Assembly: GCA_945956975.1 (NCBI GenBank)
Contig: CAMFKC010000110.1
Location: 1 to 7,252 of the forward strand
Source of the DNA: an uncultured Methylocystaceae bacterium
GTDB taxonomy: Bacteria; Pseudomonadota; Alphaproteobacteria; Rhizobiales; Beijerinckiaceae
DNA: 7,252 nt
Direction: 5' to 3'
Part shown: in pieces, positions 1 to 6,413 of the stretch
Numbering within the stretch: position 1 is the first letter of the stretch
Layout: each line of letters begins with the position of its first letter
Notes under the pieces: generated by a model
What the model saw: the letters and a program-made list of their open reading frames with translations, nothing else
Databases searched by the model: none
What the model was told of the DNA's origin: nothing
Made by a program: the position numbers and the translations under genes

Positions 1-1033
1 CCTCGATCACGACCGGCGCATGCTGGAGATGACGCTCGGGCGCCTCGAGAAGATTTGCAGGCGCGCCCAAGGCCGTCGCCATCCGCGCAAATCGCTCGGC
101 GGCGGCGCCGCTCGCCAGCGCACGTTCCAGCCTGTCGCGCGCTTGCGCACGCGAGCCGGCGATTTTGCCAAGCGTCAGCATCTCCGCGCCGAGCGCAAGC
201 ACGACCTCGTGCAGGCGCGCATCGCGGCGCCCGCCCTTCAAATAGTCGAGCGCATAGGCGACCTCGATCGCATTGCCGGCGCAAGGCGCCAGGGCTTCGT
301 TCATGTCGGTGACGAGCGCGCGCGTCGGCAGGCCGGCCGCCGCGCCTGTCGCGACGAGCGACTGCGCCAACGCGCGCGATTGCGCGCGCTCGGCCATGAA
401 GGCGCCATTGCCGGTCTTCACATCCATCACGAGCGCGTCGAGACCTGCTGCGAGCTTCTTCGACAGGATCGAGGCCGTGATGAGCGGGATGGATTCAACG
501 GTCGCCGTCACATCGCGGATTGCGTAGAGGCGACGGTCGGCAGGCGCGAGAGCTTCGGACTGGCCAACGATGGCGCAGCCGGCCTCGCGCACCACCCGCT
601 GCATGAGGGCGAGATCTGGCGACGTGCGGTAGCCCGGTATCGATTCCAGCTTGTCGATTGTGCCGCCCGTATGGCCGAGGCCACGGCCCGCGATCATCGG
701 CACGAAGCCGCCGCAGGCGGCGACCATCGGGGCGAGCATCAGGCTCACGACATCGCCGACGCCGCCGGTGGAATGCTTGTCGAGCACAGGCCCGGGCAGA
801 CCGTGCGCGCGCCAGTCGAGCCGCGTTCCCGACGCCGTCATGGCCGCTGTCAGGTCGGCGCATTCGCGCGCGTCCATGCCGCGAAAGAAGACGGCCATGG
901 CGAAAGCGGCGGCCTGTTCTGCGCCGACGCTTCCGTCTACGAGCCCGTTCATGAACCACGCGATCTCGTCGGCGCCGAGAGCGCCGCCGTCGCGCTTGCG
1001 GCGGATGATCTCCGGCGCCAGAAAATCGGCCAT
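1..1033 (-). CDS. deoA: Thymidine phosphorylase DeoA, C-terminus cut by window edge
   Basis: Cytosolic enzyme that splits thymidine or deoxyuridine with phosphate into the base and 2-deoxyribose 1-phosphate. The first 344 residues are visible; the family is about 440, so the C-terminal part lies outside the window. Reading from the ATG at 1033, the helical domain comes first, then KHSTGGVGD (residues 86-94) and the thymidine phosphorylase signature GRGLGHTGGTIDKLE (116-130). Positions equal to E. coli His85, Arg171, Ser186 and Lys190 are kept as His87, Arg173, Ser188 and Lys192. Of the E. coli phosphate ligands, Lys84, Ser86, Ser95 and Thr123 are kept, but Ser113 is Ala115, which is odd. The start overlaps the stop of the upstream PNP gene by one base (TGATG) and has no good Shine-Dalgarno, so translation probably depends on coupling. 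Family assignment is firm; a pyrimidine-nucleoside phosphorylase with wider specificity is the main alternative. Confidence 0.95.
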   Translation of the reverse strand, partial: MADFLAPEIIRRKRDGGALGADEIAWFMNGLVDGSVGAEQAAAFAMAVFFRGMDARECADLTAAMTASGTRLDWRAHGLPGPVLDKHSTGGVGDVVSLMLAPMVAACGGFVPMIAGRGLGHTGGTIDKLESIPGYRTSPDLALMQRVVREAGCAIVGQSEALAPADRRLYAIRDVTATVESIPLITASILSKKLAAGLDALVMDVKTGNGAFMAERAQSRALAQSLVATGAAAGLPTRALVTDMNEALAPCAGNAIEVAYALDYLKGGRRDARLHEVVLALGAEMLTLGKIAGSRAQARDRLERALASGAAAERFARMATALGAPANLLEAPERHLQHAPVVIE

Positions 1034-1848
1034 CAGGCCGGCGTCAGTTCGCGCGTCTTGGGGAAGGCGCGCAAAAGGCGCCGCATACCGATCGCAGTCG
1101 CCTGGGCCTGCTTGATCGTCTGGTCGTGCCGGGGCGCGCCGCCCTGGAAGCCCGCGCCATAATGTGTGACGGCGCCAATGGCGGCGACGTTCACGCCCAG
1201 GCGGCGGGCCAGAATCACCTCCGGCGCCATCGAGGTCGACACGACGTCTGCGCCGAGCGTGCGGGCCATCTTGATTTCGGCCGGCGTCTCGAAGGAGGGG
1301 CCGGAGAACCACATCATGACGCCCTCATGCGTCTGCACGCCGCAATGCAGCGTCGCGCGCTTGAGACGACGGAACAGTTTCGGATCGTAGGCTTCGGTCA
1401 GACTGATGAACCCGCCGTCCGAGGACATGCCGATGAGCGGGTTGATGCCGCCGAAATTGATGTGGTCGGTGATCAGCACGAGATTGCCGGGGTGCATGTC
1501 GCCGCGCACCGAACCGACGCCGCTCGTCAGGATGAAATTGGTCGCGCCCAGCATCGCGAGGGTCTCGAGCGGCGCGGCCATGGCGGCGGCGTCGCCTGTC
1601 TGATGAAACTCCGAGCGACCGCGCATGTAGGCGATGTTGACGCCCTCGTGGTTGGCGACGACGAGACAGCCGTCCGGTTCCGGCAGGCCCTGCGGGAAAC
1701 CTGGCAGATCGTCGTAGGGGATGGTGATCGCATCCTCGAGGCCGTCGGCGACCGAGCCGAGGCCGGCTCCGAGGACGACGGCCGCGTCGATCGACAGGAC
1801 GTCGCGCGAATTGATGATTTCCACGGCCTGTTCGACGGCTTCGGTCAT
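1033..1848 (-). CDS. Purine nucleoside phosphorylase, trimeric PNP/MTAP family, divergent active site
   Basis: A 271-residue protein of the trimeric (class II) PNP/MTAP family, expected to cleave purine nucleosides with phosphate to base and pentose 1-phosphate in the cytosol. Family marks are LITDHINF (125-132), NPLIG (136-140), FSGPSFETPAE (181-191) and APEVILARRLG (208-218). Phe186 and Glu187 match human Phe200 and Glu201, which bind the base. Other active-site positions differ from the usual: LGAGLG (26-31) has Ala28 where the phosphate-binding Ser33 sits; GRSE (77-80) replaces GRxH; TSGVGS (108-113) replaces TNAAG[GS]; STSMAPE (204-210) replaces GMSTVPE; and His229 replaces the purine-reading Asn243. 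Length and frame are intact. The start ATG overlaps the cdd stop by four bases (ATGA), so the two are probably translationally coupled in the cdd-PNP-deoA operon. The family is certain. The true substrate is uncertain: it could be another nucleoside or a thio-nucleoside. Confidence 0.85.
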   Translation of the reverse strand: MTEAVEQAVEIINSRDVLSIDAAVVLGAGLGSVADGLEDAITIPYDDLPGFPQGLPEPDGCLVVANHEGVNIAYMRGRSEFHQTGDAAAMAAPLETLAMLGATNFILTSGVGSVRGDMHPGNLVLITDHINFGGINPLIGMSSDGGFISLTEAYDPKLFRRLKRATLHCGVQTHEGVMMWFSGPSFETPAEIKMARTLGADVVSTSMAPEVILARRLGVNVAAIGAVTHYGAGFQGGAPRHDQTIKQAQATAIGMRRLLRAFPKTRELTPA

Positions 1849-2267
1849 GGCGATGCTTTCCGGCTGGCGGGGCTGAAATGGCTCGGGCCGAAGGAATGCG
1901 GCAGCAGCGAGCCGAGCGGATATGTGGCGCGCACGCCGTCTGCGTCGGCCGCGTGGATCGGCGCCTCGTCGGCGGCGAATTCGCGGAGACGCTGGCGGCA
2001 GGCGCCACAGGGGGTCGTGGGGGCAGGCGAGTCGGCGACGACGAGCGCCTCGACGATTTCGGTTTCGCCGGCGGCGACGCAGGCGCCGATGGCGACGGAT
2101 TCCGCGCAGAGGCCTTGCGGGTAGGCGGCGTTCTCCACATTGCAGCCGGCGTAGACCCGGCCTGACGCGCCGCGGACGGCCGCGCCCACGGCAAAGCCCG
2201 AATAGGGCGCATGCGCATGGGCGCGCGCGGCGCGGGCGGCGGCCAGAAGGTCTTCAGGCGCGATCAT
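1845..2267 (-). CDS. cdd: Cytidine deaminase
   Basis: Converts cytidine and deoxycytidine to uridine and deoxyuridine, which the downstream phosphorylases can then cleave. The 140-residue product has the length of the small homotetrameric class. The zinc and catalytic motifs are complete: GCNVENAAYPQGLCAE (41-56) gives the zinc ligand Cys54 and proton shuttle Glu56, and PCGAC (86-90) gives ligands Cys87 and Cys90. Phe25, Asn43 and Glu45 match the substrate-binding residues of the Bacillus subtilis enzyme. The Arg that follows the catalytic Glu there is Ser57 here, as varies in the family. The ATG at 2267 is chosen because family similarity begins just after it; reading further upstream would run across the ggt start. 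No strong Shine-Dalgarno precedes it. It is the first gene of the operon and its TGA overlaps the next ATG. Confidence 0.95.
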   Translation of the reverse strand: MIAPEDLLAAARAARAHAHAPYSGFAVGAAVRGASGRVYAGCNVENAAYPQGLCAESVAIGACVAAGETEIVEALVVADSPAPTTPCGACRQRLREFAADEAPIHAADADGVRATYPLGSLLPHSFGPSHFSPASRKASP

Positions 2268-2334
2268 GAGCCGCGCCAATTGGCTGTGCTGCGTGTAGCA
2301 TTCGCAAATCCGTGAACCCTGAGGATGCCCGGGA
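2268..2334. promoter_or_regulatory. Divergent intergenic region between cdd operon and ggt
   Basis: These 67 bases must hold the 5' control signals of both the leftward cdd operon and the rightward ggt gene, or those signals lie within the coding ends. I see no convincing -35/-10 pair on either strand. The clearest element is GAGGA at 2321-2325, nine bases before the GTG at 2335, a good Shine-Dalgarno for ggt. The assignment as a promoter region rests on the divergent gene order only. Confidence 0.4.
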
Positions 2335-4101
2335 GTGACGAAGAATTTGCAAACGAGGCCGGTGAAATTCCTTAACGCCAGCGTGATCGCTGCTGTTTTA
2401 ATCGGCATGCTGGCGCCGCCCCAGCCGGCGCTGGCGGAAGCCCCGCCGCCGATCATCGCCGGCGTGGCGCGCAATCTGCCGGTTCTCGCGCGCAACGGCA
2501 TGGTGGTCGCGCAGGAGAAGATTGCGGCGCGGGTGGGCCTCGATGTCCTGAAGCGCGGCGGCAACGCCGTGGACGCGGCCGTGGCGACCGGCTTCGCGCT
2601 CGCGGTGACCCTTCCGCGCGCGGGCAATCTCGGCGGCGGCGGGTTCATGGTGGTCCATCTGGCCAAGGAAAACCGCGACGTCGCGCTCGACTATCGCGAG
2701 ACCGCGCCCGCCGCGACGACCTCGGACGTATTCCTCAACGCCGACGGCGCGGCCGATCCGGCGAAGTCCCGCGACAGCGGGCTCGGCGTGGGCACGCCCG
2801 GCACGGTGGCGGGGCTGGCCTACGCCCGCGACAAATGGGGGTCGGGCAAGTTCTCCCTGGCGGACCTGTTGGCGCCGGCCATCCGGCTGGCGCGCGAGGG
2901 CGTGCCCGTCGAGGACGACCTCGCCGATTCCCTGCCCCAGGCGGCGCGCCGCCTGGGGCGCTGGCCATCAAGCCGGGCGATCTTCATGAAGCCGGACGGC
3001 GCGCCCTGGGGGGCGGGCGAGACGCTCGTGCAGCCCGATCTCGCCGGCACGCTGGAGAAGATCGCCGCCGGTGGGCCGCGCGCCTTCTACGAGGGCGAGA
3101 CGGCCGGCAGGATCGTCGCCGCCGTTCGCGGCGCGGGCGGGCTGATGACGGCGGAGGACCTGAAGGCCTATGCGCCGGTCGAGCGGCCGGTGGTGCGCGG
3201 GATCTACCGCGGGCGCGAGATCGTCTCCATGCCGCCGCCCTCCTCCGGCGGGGTCCACCTGATCGAGCTTCTCAACATTCTCGAACACTTCCCGATCCGG
3301 GAGACCGGGCCGCAGACGGCGGCGACCATCCACGTGATGACGGAAGCGATGAAGCTCGCCTTCGCGGATCGCGCGGAATGGCTGGCGGACCCGGACTTCG
3401 TGAAGATCCCGCTGTCGGGACTGCTGTCGAAGACATATGCGGCGAAGCTGGCGTCGGAGATTTCGACCGAACGCGCGCGGCCCTCAGCCGAGATCAAACA
3501 CATCGACCCCGCGCCTTTCGAGGGCGACCAGACCACGCATTTCTCGGTGGTGGACCGCGAGGGCAATGCGGTCGCCAATACCTACACGCTGAATTTTTCC
3601 TATGGGCTGGGGCTGGTGGCCGAGGGCACCGGCGTGCTGCTCAACAACGAACTCGACGATTTCGCCGCCAAGCCCGGCAGCCCGAACGCCTTCGGGTTGG
3701 TCGGCGGCAAGGCCAACGCGCCGGGCGCGCGCAAAAGGCCCTTATCCTCGATGACGCCGACCATCGTGCTGAAGGACGGCAAGCCGGAGATCGTGACGGG
3801 CTCGCCCGGGGGCCCGCGCATCATCACGACGGTGCTTGAGCAGATTTCGGACCTGATCGACCACGGCATGAACGCGGCCGAAGCCATGGAAGCCCCGCGC
3901 TTCCACCATCAATGGTTGCCGGACGAATTGCGCGTCGAGCGCGGCATGTCGCTCGATACGATCCGGCTGCTGCGGGAGAAGGGGCAGAACGTAGTCGTCG
4001 GCGGGACGCTGGGGTCGGTGGCGACGATCCAGGTGCTGGACGGGCTGATGATGGGGGCGAGCGACAGCCGCCAGCGGGGGACGGCGGCCGTGGGGTGGTG
4101 A
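2335..4101 (+). CDS. ggt: Gamma-glutamyltranspeptidase, exported proenzyme
   Basis: Periplasmic N-terminal nucleophile hydrolase that removes or transfers the gamma-glutamyl group of glutathione and related compounds. The 588-residue length equals the E. coli enzyme closely (580). A signal peptide is visible: basic start, hydrophobic stretch at about 15-28, and a likely cut after ALA (32-34). Self-cleavage is predicted before Thr400 in QTTHFSVVD (399-407), giving a 189-residue small subunit. Other conserved parts are DYRETAP (119-125) with Arg121 for the glutamate carboxylate, the second threonine in TYTLN (416-420), LLNNELDDF (435-443), PLSSM (469-473) and GSPGG (489-493). The lid-loop segment PGSPNAFGLVGG (447-458) is present, as in E. 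coli and unlike lidless Bacillus types. The GTG start at 2335 is chosen for GAGGA nine bases upstream; a GTG at 2362 would still leave a short signal peptide but is placed worse. Confidence 0.96.
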   Translation: MTKNLQTRPVKFLNASVIAAVLIGMLAPPQPALAEAPPPIIAGVARNLPVLARNGMVVAQEKIAARVGLDVLKRGGNAVDAAVATGFALAVTLPRAGNLGGGGFMVVHLAKENRDVALDYRETAPAATTSDVFLNADGAADPAKSRDSGLGVGTPGTVAGLAYARDKWGSGKFSLADLLAPAIRLAREGVPVEDDLADSLPQAARRLGRWPSSRAIFMKPDGAPWGAGETLVQPDLAGTLEKIAAGGPRAFYEGETAGRIVAAVRGAGGLMTAEDLKAYAPVERPVVRGIYRGREIVSMPPPSSGGVHLIELLNILEHFPIRETGPQTAATIHVMTEAMKLAFADRAEWLADPDFVKIPLSGLLSKTYAAKLASEISTERARPSAEIKHIDPAPFEGDQTTHFSVVDREGNAVANTYTLNFSYGLGLVAEGTGVLLNNELDDFAAKPGSPNAFGLVGGKANAPGARKRPLSSMTPTIVLKDGKPEIVTGSPGGPRIITTVLEQISDLIDHGMNAAEAMEAPRFHHQWLPDELRVERGMSLDTIRLLREKGQNVVVGGTLGSVATIQVLDGLMMGASDSRQRGTAAVGW

Positions 4102-4140
4102 GTGCGAAGCCGGCCAGGCCGAACGTTCACCCCTGTTCTT

Positions 4141-4178
4141 CATCCTGAGGAGCGCCGAAGGCGCGTCTCGAAGGATGG
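4141..4178 (+). repeat. Palindromic intergenic repeat, left unit
   Basis: A 38-base unit with nested symmetry. An outer stem pairs CATCCT (4141-4146) with AGGATG (4172-4177), and an inner stem pairs GCGCC (4152-4156) with GGCGC (4160-4164) around a GAA loop. The unit resembles the dispersed intergenic palindromes I remember from Hyphomicrobiales genomes. That is memory, not a search. The partner unit lies 23 bases to the right in inverted orientation. Confidence 0.8.
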
Positions 4179-4201
4179 CAACACCTGCATTCGCGCCGCG
4201 T

Positions 4202-4239
4202 CCACCCTTCGAGACGCCGCTTCGCGGCTCCTCAGGGTG
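4202..4239 (-). repeat. Palindromic intergenic repeat, right unit, inverted
   Basis: Read on the minus strand, this unit matches the left one at 32 of 38 positions. The outer stem is CACCCT with AGGGTG and the inner stem is GCCGC with GCGGC around GAA. All six differences fall in stems and keep pairing: one pair in the outer stem and two in the inner stem. Because the units are inverted, they can also pair with each other over most of their length, closing a 23-base spacer (4179-4201). Confidence 0.8.
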
Positions 4240-4263
4240 AGGTTCCGTGGCCGGCGAAGGCCC

Positions 4264-4920
4264 TCAGAACTCCACGTCCAGCTCTTCCAGCTCGTCCGGC
4301 TCTTCCAGGGCCGCGGCGATCCATTCCTGCATGGACTTGCGCTCCAGGATCATGTCCCGGTAGGCGGCGCAGGCGGCGTCGAGCTTGACGTCGTAGGTCT
4401 TGAAGCGCGAGCAGACCGGGGCGTACATCGCGTCGGCCAGCGTCGGCGCCTCGCCGAACAGGAACGGGCCCTTGTAGGCGGCAAAGCAGCCGCGCCAGAT
4501 CGAAACGACGCGGTCGATGTCGGTCTGGGCGCCCTGCCAGACCTTGAAGCCCGGATAATGGCCCTTGATGTTCATCGGCAGCGCCGAGCGCAGGTTGATG
4601 AAGCCCTGGTGCATCTCGCCGCAGATCGCCCGGCAATGGGCGCGGGTGGCGCGGTCGGCAGGCAGGAGCTTGGCTTTTGGCTTGATTTCGTTGAGGAATT
4701 CGGCGATCGCCAGAACGTCCCAGACCTCGGCGCCGTCATATTCCAGCTTTGGCGTGAGGAAGGAGGGGGAGAGGTGCAGCAGTTCGGCGCGGGCGTCCGG
4801 ATTGTCCGACCCGACCGTCTTGACCTCGAAATCGATGCCGGCGCCCTTGCAGATCAGCCAGCCGCGCAGCGACCAGGACGAATAATTCCGGCTCGTAATG
4901 GTCAAAACGCCCTTTGGCAT
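4264..4920 (-). CDS. Glutathione S-transferase family protein
   Basis: A 218-residue cytosolic protein with the two-domain GST plan: a thioredoxin-like N-terminal part (about 1-85) and an all-helical C-terminal part. The N-terminal TSRNYSSWSLRGWL (9-22) offers a Ser nucleophile region (Ser14/Ser15/Ser17), as in Ser-type GSTs. FLTPKLEYDG (54-63) holds the conserved Pro57, and VWDVLAIAEFL (66-76) is the glutathione-binding helix. In that helix the usual Glu/Asp-Ser pair is Asp68-Val69, so the hydroxyl that normally holds the gamma-glutamyl group is missing. The C-terminal domain has GPFLFGEAPTLADAMYAPV (146-164), the helix-capping motif of GSTs. The start ATG at 4920 follows GGAGG at 4931-4927, an excellent Shine-Dalgarno six bases away. 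It converges on ggt and diverges from phaZ. The substrate is unknown; activity could be isomerase, peroxidase or conjugation. Confidence 0.9.
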   Translation of the reverse strand: MPKGVLTITSRNYSSWSLRGWLICKGAGIDFEVKTVGSDNPDARAELLHLSPSFLTPKLEYDGAEVWDVLAIAEFLNEIKPKAKLLPADRATRAHCRAICGEMHQGFINLRSALPMNIKGHYPGFKVWQGAQTDIDRVVSIWRGCFAAYKGPFLFGEAPTLADAMYAPVCSRFKTYDVKLDAACAAYRDMILERKSMQEWIAAALEEPDELEELDVEF

Positions 4921-4957
4921 CGCTTTCCTCCACTCACCGGCAGCCTAACATGCGTTT

Positions 4958-4968
4958 CTGCAGCGCAA
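4958..4968. promoter_or_regulatory. Candidate PhaR-type operator 1
   Basis: The sequence CTGCAGCGCAA fits CTGC-N3-GCAG, the PhaR motif I recall from Rhodobacter and Paracoccus, at seven of eight fixed bases. The 10-mer TGCAGCGCAA returns exactly inverted at 5105-5114. The position upstream of a PHA depolymerase gene makes PhaR control plausible. It lies 38 bases above the GST start as well, so it could serve either gene. In GC-rich DNA such a short motif can occur by chance. Confidence 0.3.
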
Positions 4969-5104
4969 AATCCGCAATGCAGGCGTCCGGCGCCCTTGTT
5001 ACGGGCAGTCAGCCCGAAGCACAGGCACGTGTTGTCTCTTTACCGCCTGTTCTCCGCATTGTCCCAAATCACAAGGGGAAACAATCCGAAAGTCGTATCG
5101 CAGG

Positions 5105-5114
5105 TTGCGCTGCA
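5105..5114. promoter_or_regulatory. Candidate PhaR-type operator 2
   Basis: TTGCGCTGCA is the exact inverted copy of the 10-mer at 4959-4968 and keeps the TGC-N3-GCA core. It is 69 bases before the chosen phaZ start, a usual place for a repressor site. A third core, TGCAGCGCA at 5188-5196, falls within the first phaZ codons. Assignment to PhaR is by analogy only. Confidence 0.3.
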
Positions 5115-5183
5115 CCAACTTAGCATGGCAGCATGTCAGCGCGTGCTGGGGGAGCGGCGCGTAGGACGTTGACCGCGGGGTTC

Positions 5184-6413
5184 ATGTTGCAGCGCATGAT
5201 GTATTACGCCTATCAGGCGCAGGACGACATGATCGATCCCTTTCGCGTCTTCGCGCAATCGGCGCTGGACGTGATCGAGAATTCCTGGCTCCGCAAGTCC
5301 GGCATCCCCTTCCTCAGCAATGTCTCGGCCGCCTACGAGCTGATGACGCGCGCCCGCCTGACCCACCACCGGCCGCCCTATCGCATCGACAACGTCAAGG
5401 TCGGCAATCGCGAAGTCTCCGTTACCGAAGAGGTGGTCTATTCCACGCCGTTCGGGTCGCTCCTTCGCTTTCGCAAGGATACCGACGTCGCCCAGCCGAA
5501 GGTCCTCGTTGTCGCTCCGCTTTCGGGCCATTTCGCGACGCTTCTGCGAAACACGGTGCAAGTTCTGCTCGCAGATAATGACGTCTACATAACGGACTGG
5601 CACAACGCCCGCGACATTCCGCTGTCGGCCGGCGAATTCGGGATGGACGGCTACATCGGCCATCTCATCCAGTTTCTCGAACACCTCGGCCCGCCGGTCC
5701 ACGTCGTCGCCGTCTGCCAGCCCTGCGTGCAGGCGCTGGCAGCAACCGCCATCATGGCGGAGGACAACAACCCGGCGACGCCCGCCAGCCTGACGCTGAT
5801 GGCCGGGCCGATCGACTGCCGTCTGAACCCGACGAAGGTGAACAACCTCGCCACCACCAAGCCGATCGAATGGTTCGAGAAGAACCTGATCGCGCTGGTT
5901 CCCGGCCGCTTCAAGGGCGCGGGCAGGCTGGTCTATCCCGGCTTCATGCAACTCACCGCCTTCATGTCGATGAACATGGACCGGCACGTGAAGGCCCATA
6001 TCGAGCTCTACAATTCGCTGGCCGCCGGCGAGATGGAGAAGGCGCAGCAGACCAAGACCTTCTACGACGAATATTTCGCCGTTCTCGACCTGACCGCCGA
6101 ATTCTACATCGAGACGGTCAAGCTCGTGTTCCAGGATTACGCCCTGGCCAAGGGCCAGCTGCAGTACAAGGGCCGCACGGTGAACCCGAAGGCGATCCGC
6201 AAGACGACATTGCTGACCGTGGAAGGCGAACGCGACGACATCTGCTCGGTCGGCCAGACGCTCGCCGCTCACGATCTCTGCTCGAGCCTCAAGCCGTTTC
6301 GCAAGCGCCATCATCTGCAGCCTGGCGTCGGCCATTACGGCGTGTTCGCGGGCAAGAAGTGGGAAGGGCAGATCTACCCGCTCGTGCGCAACGCGATCCT
6401 GTCCAGCGAATAA
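5184..6413 (+). CDS. phaZ: Intracellular polyhydroxyalkanoate depolymerase PhaZ
   Basis: Breaks down stored polyhydroxybutyrate on intracellular granules; the products lead through 3-hydroxybutyrate or its CoA ester to acetyl-CoA. The protein is 409 residues from the ATG at 5184, close to the Cys-type intracellular family (Ralstonia eutropha PhaZ1 type), and begins MLQRMMYYAYQAQDD like its relatives. It has an alpha/beta-hydrolase fold with VAVCQPC (175-181), where Cys178 takes the nucleophile place of the lipase-box serine. The other triad members are an Asp in EGERDD (347-352) and His384 in GVGHYGVF. No signal peptide is seen, which fits an intracellular role. The frame stays open up to an ATG at 5133, but the extra 17 residues look unlike the family and no Shine-Dalgarno precedes that codon. 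At 5184 a G-rich stretch lies just upstream, so 5184 is preferred; 5196 is also possible. Confidence 0.94.
   Translation: MLQRMMYYAYQAQDDMIDPFRVFAQSALDVIENSWLRKSGIPFLSNVSAAYELMTRARLTHHRPPYRIDNVKVGNREVSVTEEVVYSTPFGSLLRFRKDTDVAQPKVLVVAPLSGHFATLLRNTVQVLLADNDVYITDWHNARDIPLSAGEFGMDGYIGHLIQFLEHLGPPVHVVAVCQPCVQALAATAIMAEDNNPATPASLTLMAGPIDCRLNPTKVNNLATTKPIEWFEKNLIALVPGRFKGAGRLVYPGFMQLTAFMSMNMDRHVKAHIELYNSLAAGEMEKAQQTKTFYDEYFAVLDLTAEFYIETVKLVFQDYALAKGQLQYKGRTVNPKAIRKTTLLTVEGERDDICSVGQTLAAHDLCSSLKPFRKRHHLQPGVGHYGVFAGKKWEGQIYPLVRNAILSSE

Larger units (their letters stand above)
4102..4263. other. Convergent intergenic region carrying the palindrome pair
   Basis: These 162 bases lie between the 3' ends of ggt and the GST-like gene. 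Their main content is the inverted pair of 38-base palindromes at 4141-4178 and 4202-4239. Either unit, or the long hairpin formed when the two units pair, could work as a bidirectional transcription end, but no run of T follows a stem on either strand. A classic intrinsic terminator is therefore not called. Confidence 0.5.
4921..5183. promoter_or_regulatory. Divergent control region between GST-like gene and phaZ
   Basis: About 263 bases with no gene that I can support. It should hold promoters in both directions, but no clear -35/-10 pair stands out. Visible elements are the GST Shine-Dalgarno (4927-4931), two TGC-N3-GCA sites (separate entries), a perfect small stem CGGGC/GCCCG with a five-base loop (5002-5016), and an imperfect dyad ATTGTCCC at 5058-5065 facing GGGGAAACAAT at 5075-5085. 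The composition is less GC-rich than the flanking genes, as expected of a regulatory region. Confidence 0.45.

Noticed and set aside
20..1162. Open frame of 380 codons on the plus strand opposite deoA
   Set aside because: It is a mirror of the deoA codon pattern; deoA has all family motifs, while this product is Arg/Ala/His-rich and matches nothing I know.
1126..2124. Plus-strand open frame opposite PNP and cdd
   Set aside because: It crosses two well-supported minus-strand genes and shows no domain.
1845..2666. Long N-terminal extension of cdd
   Set aside because: The frame is open upstream to 2666, but that would overlap the ggt signal peptide region on the other strand, and cytidine deaminase similarity begins at the ATG at 2267.
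2835..3839. Second plus-strand open frame within ggt
   Set aside because: It lies fully inside ggt, whose subunits and catalytic motifs are complete in the other frame; composition is shadow-like.
4141..4239. Repeats as a CRISPR array
   Set aside because: Only two units, in inverted orientation, with one spacer and no cas gene; the nested symmetry fits a palindromic intergenic element.
5002..5016. Perfect CGGGC/GCCCG hairpin as terminator
   Set aside because: No T run on either side and it lies in a divergent promoter region; it may be a small operator or chance.
4102..5172. Plus-strand open frame across the GST-like gene
   Set aside because: It starts in the last bases of ggt, crosses the palindromes and runs antisense to a clear GST with a strong ribosome site.
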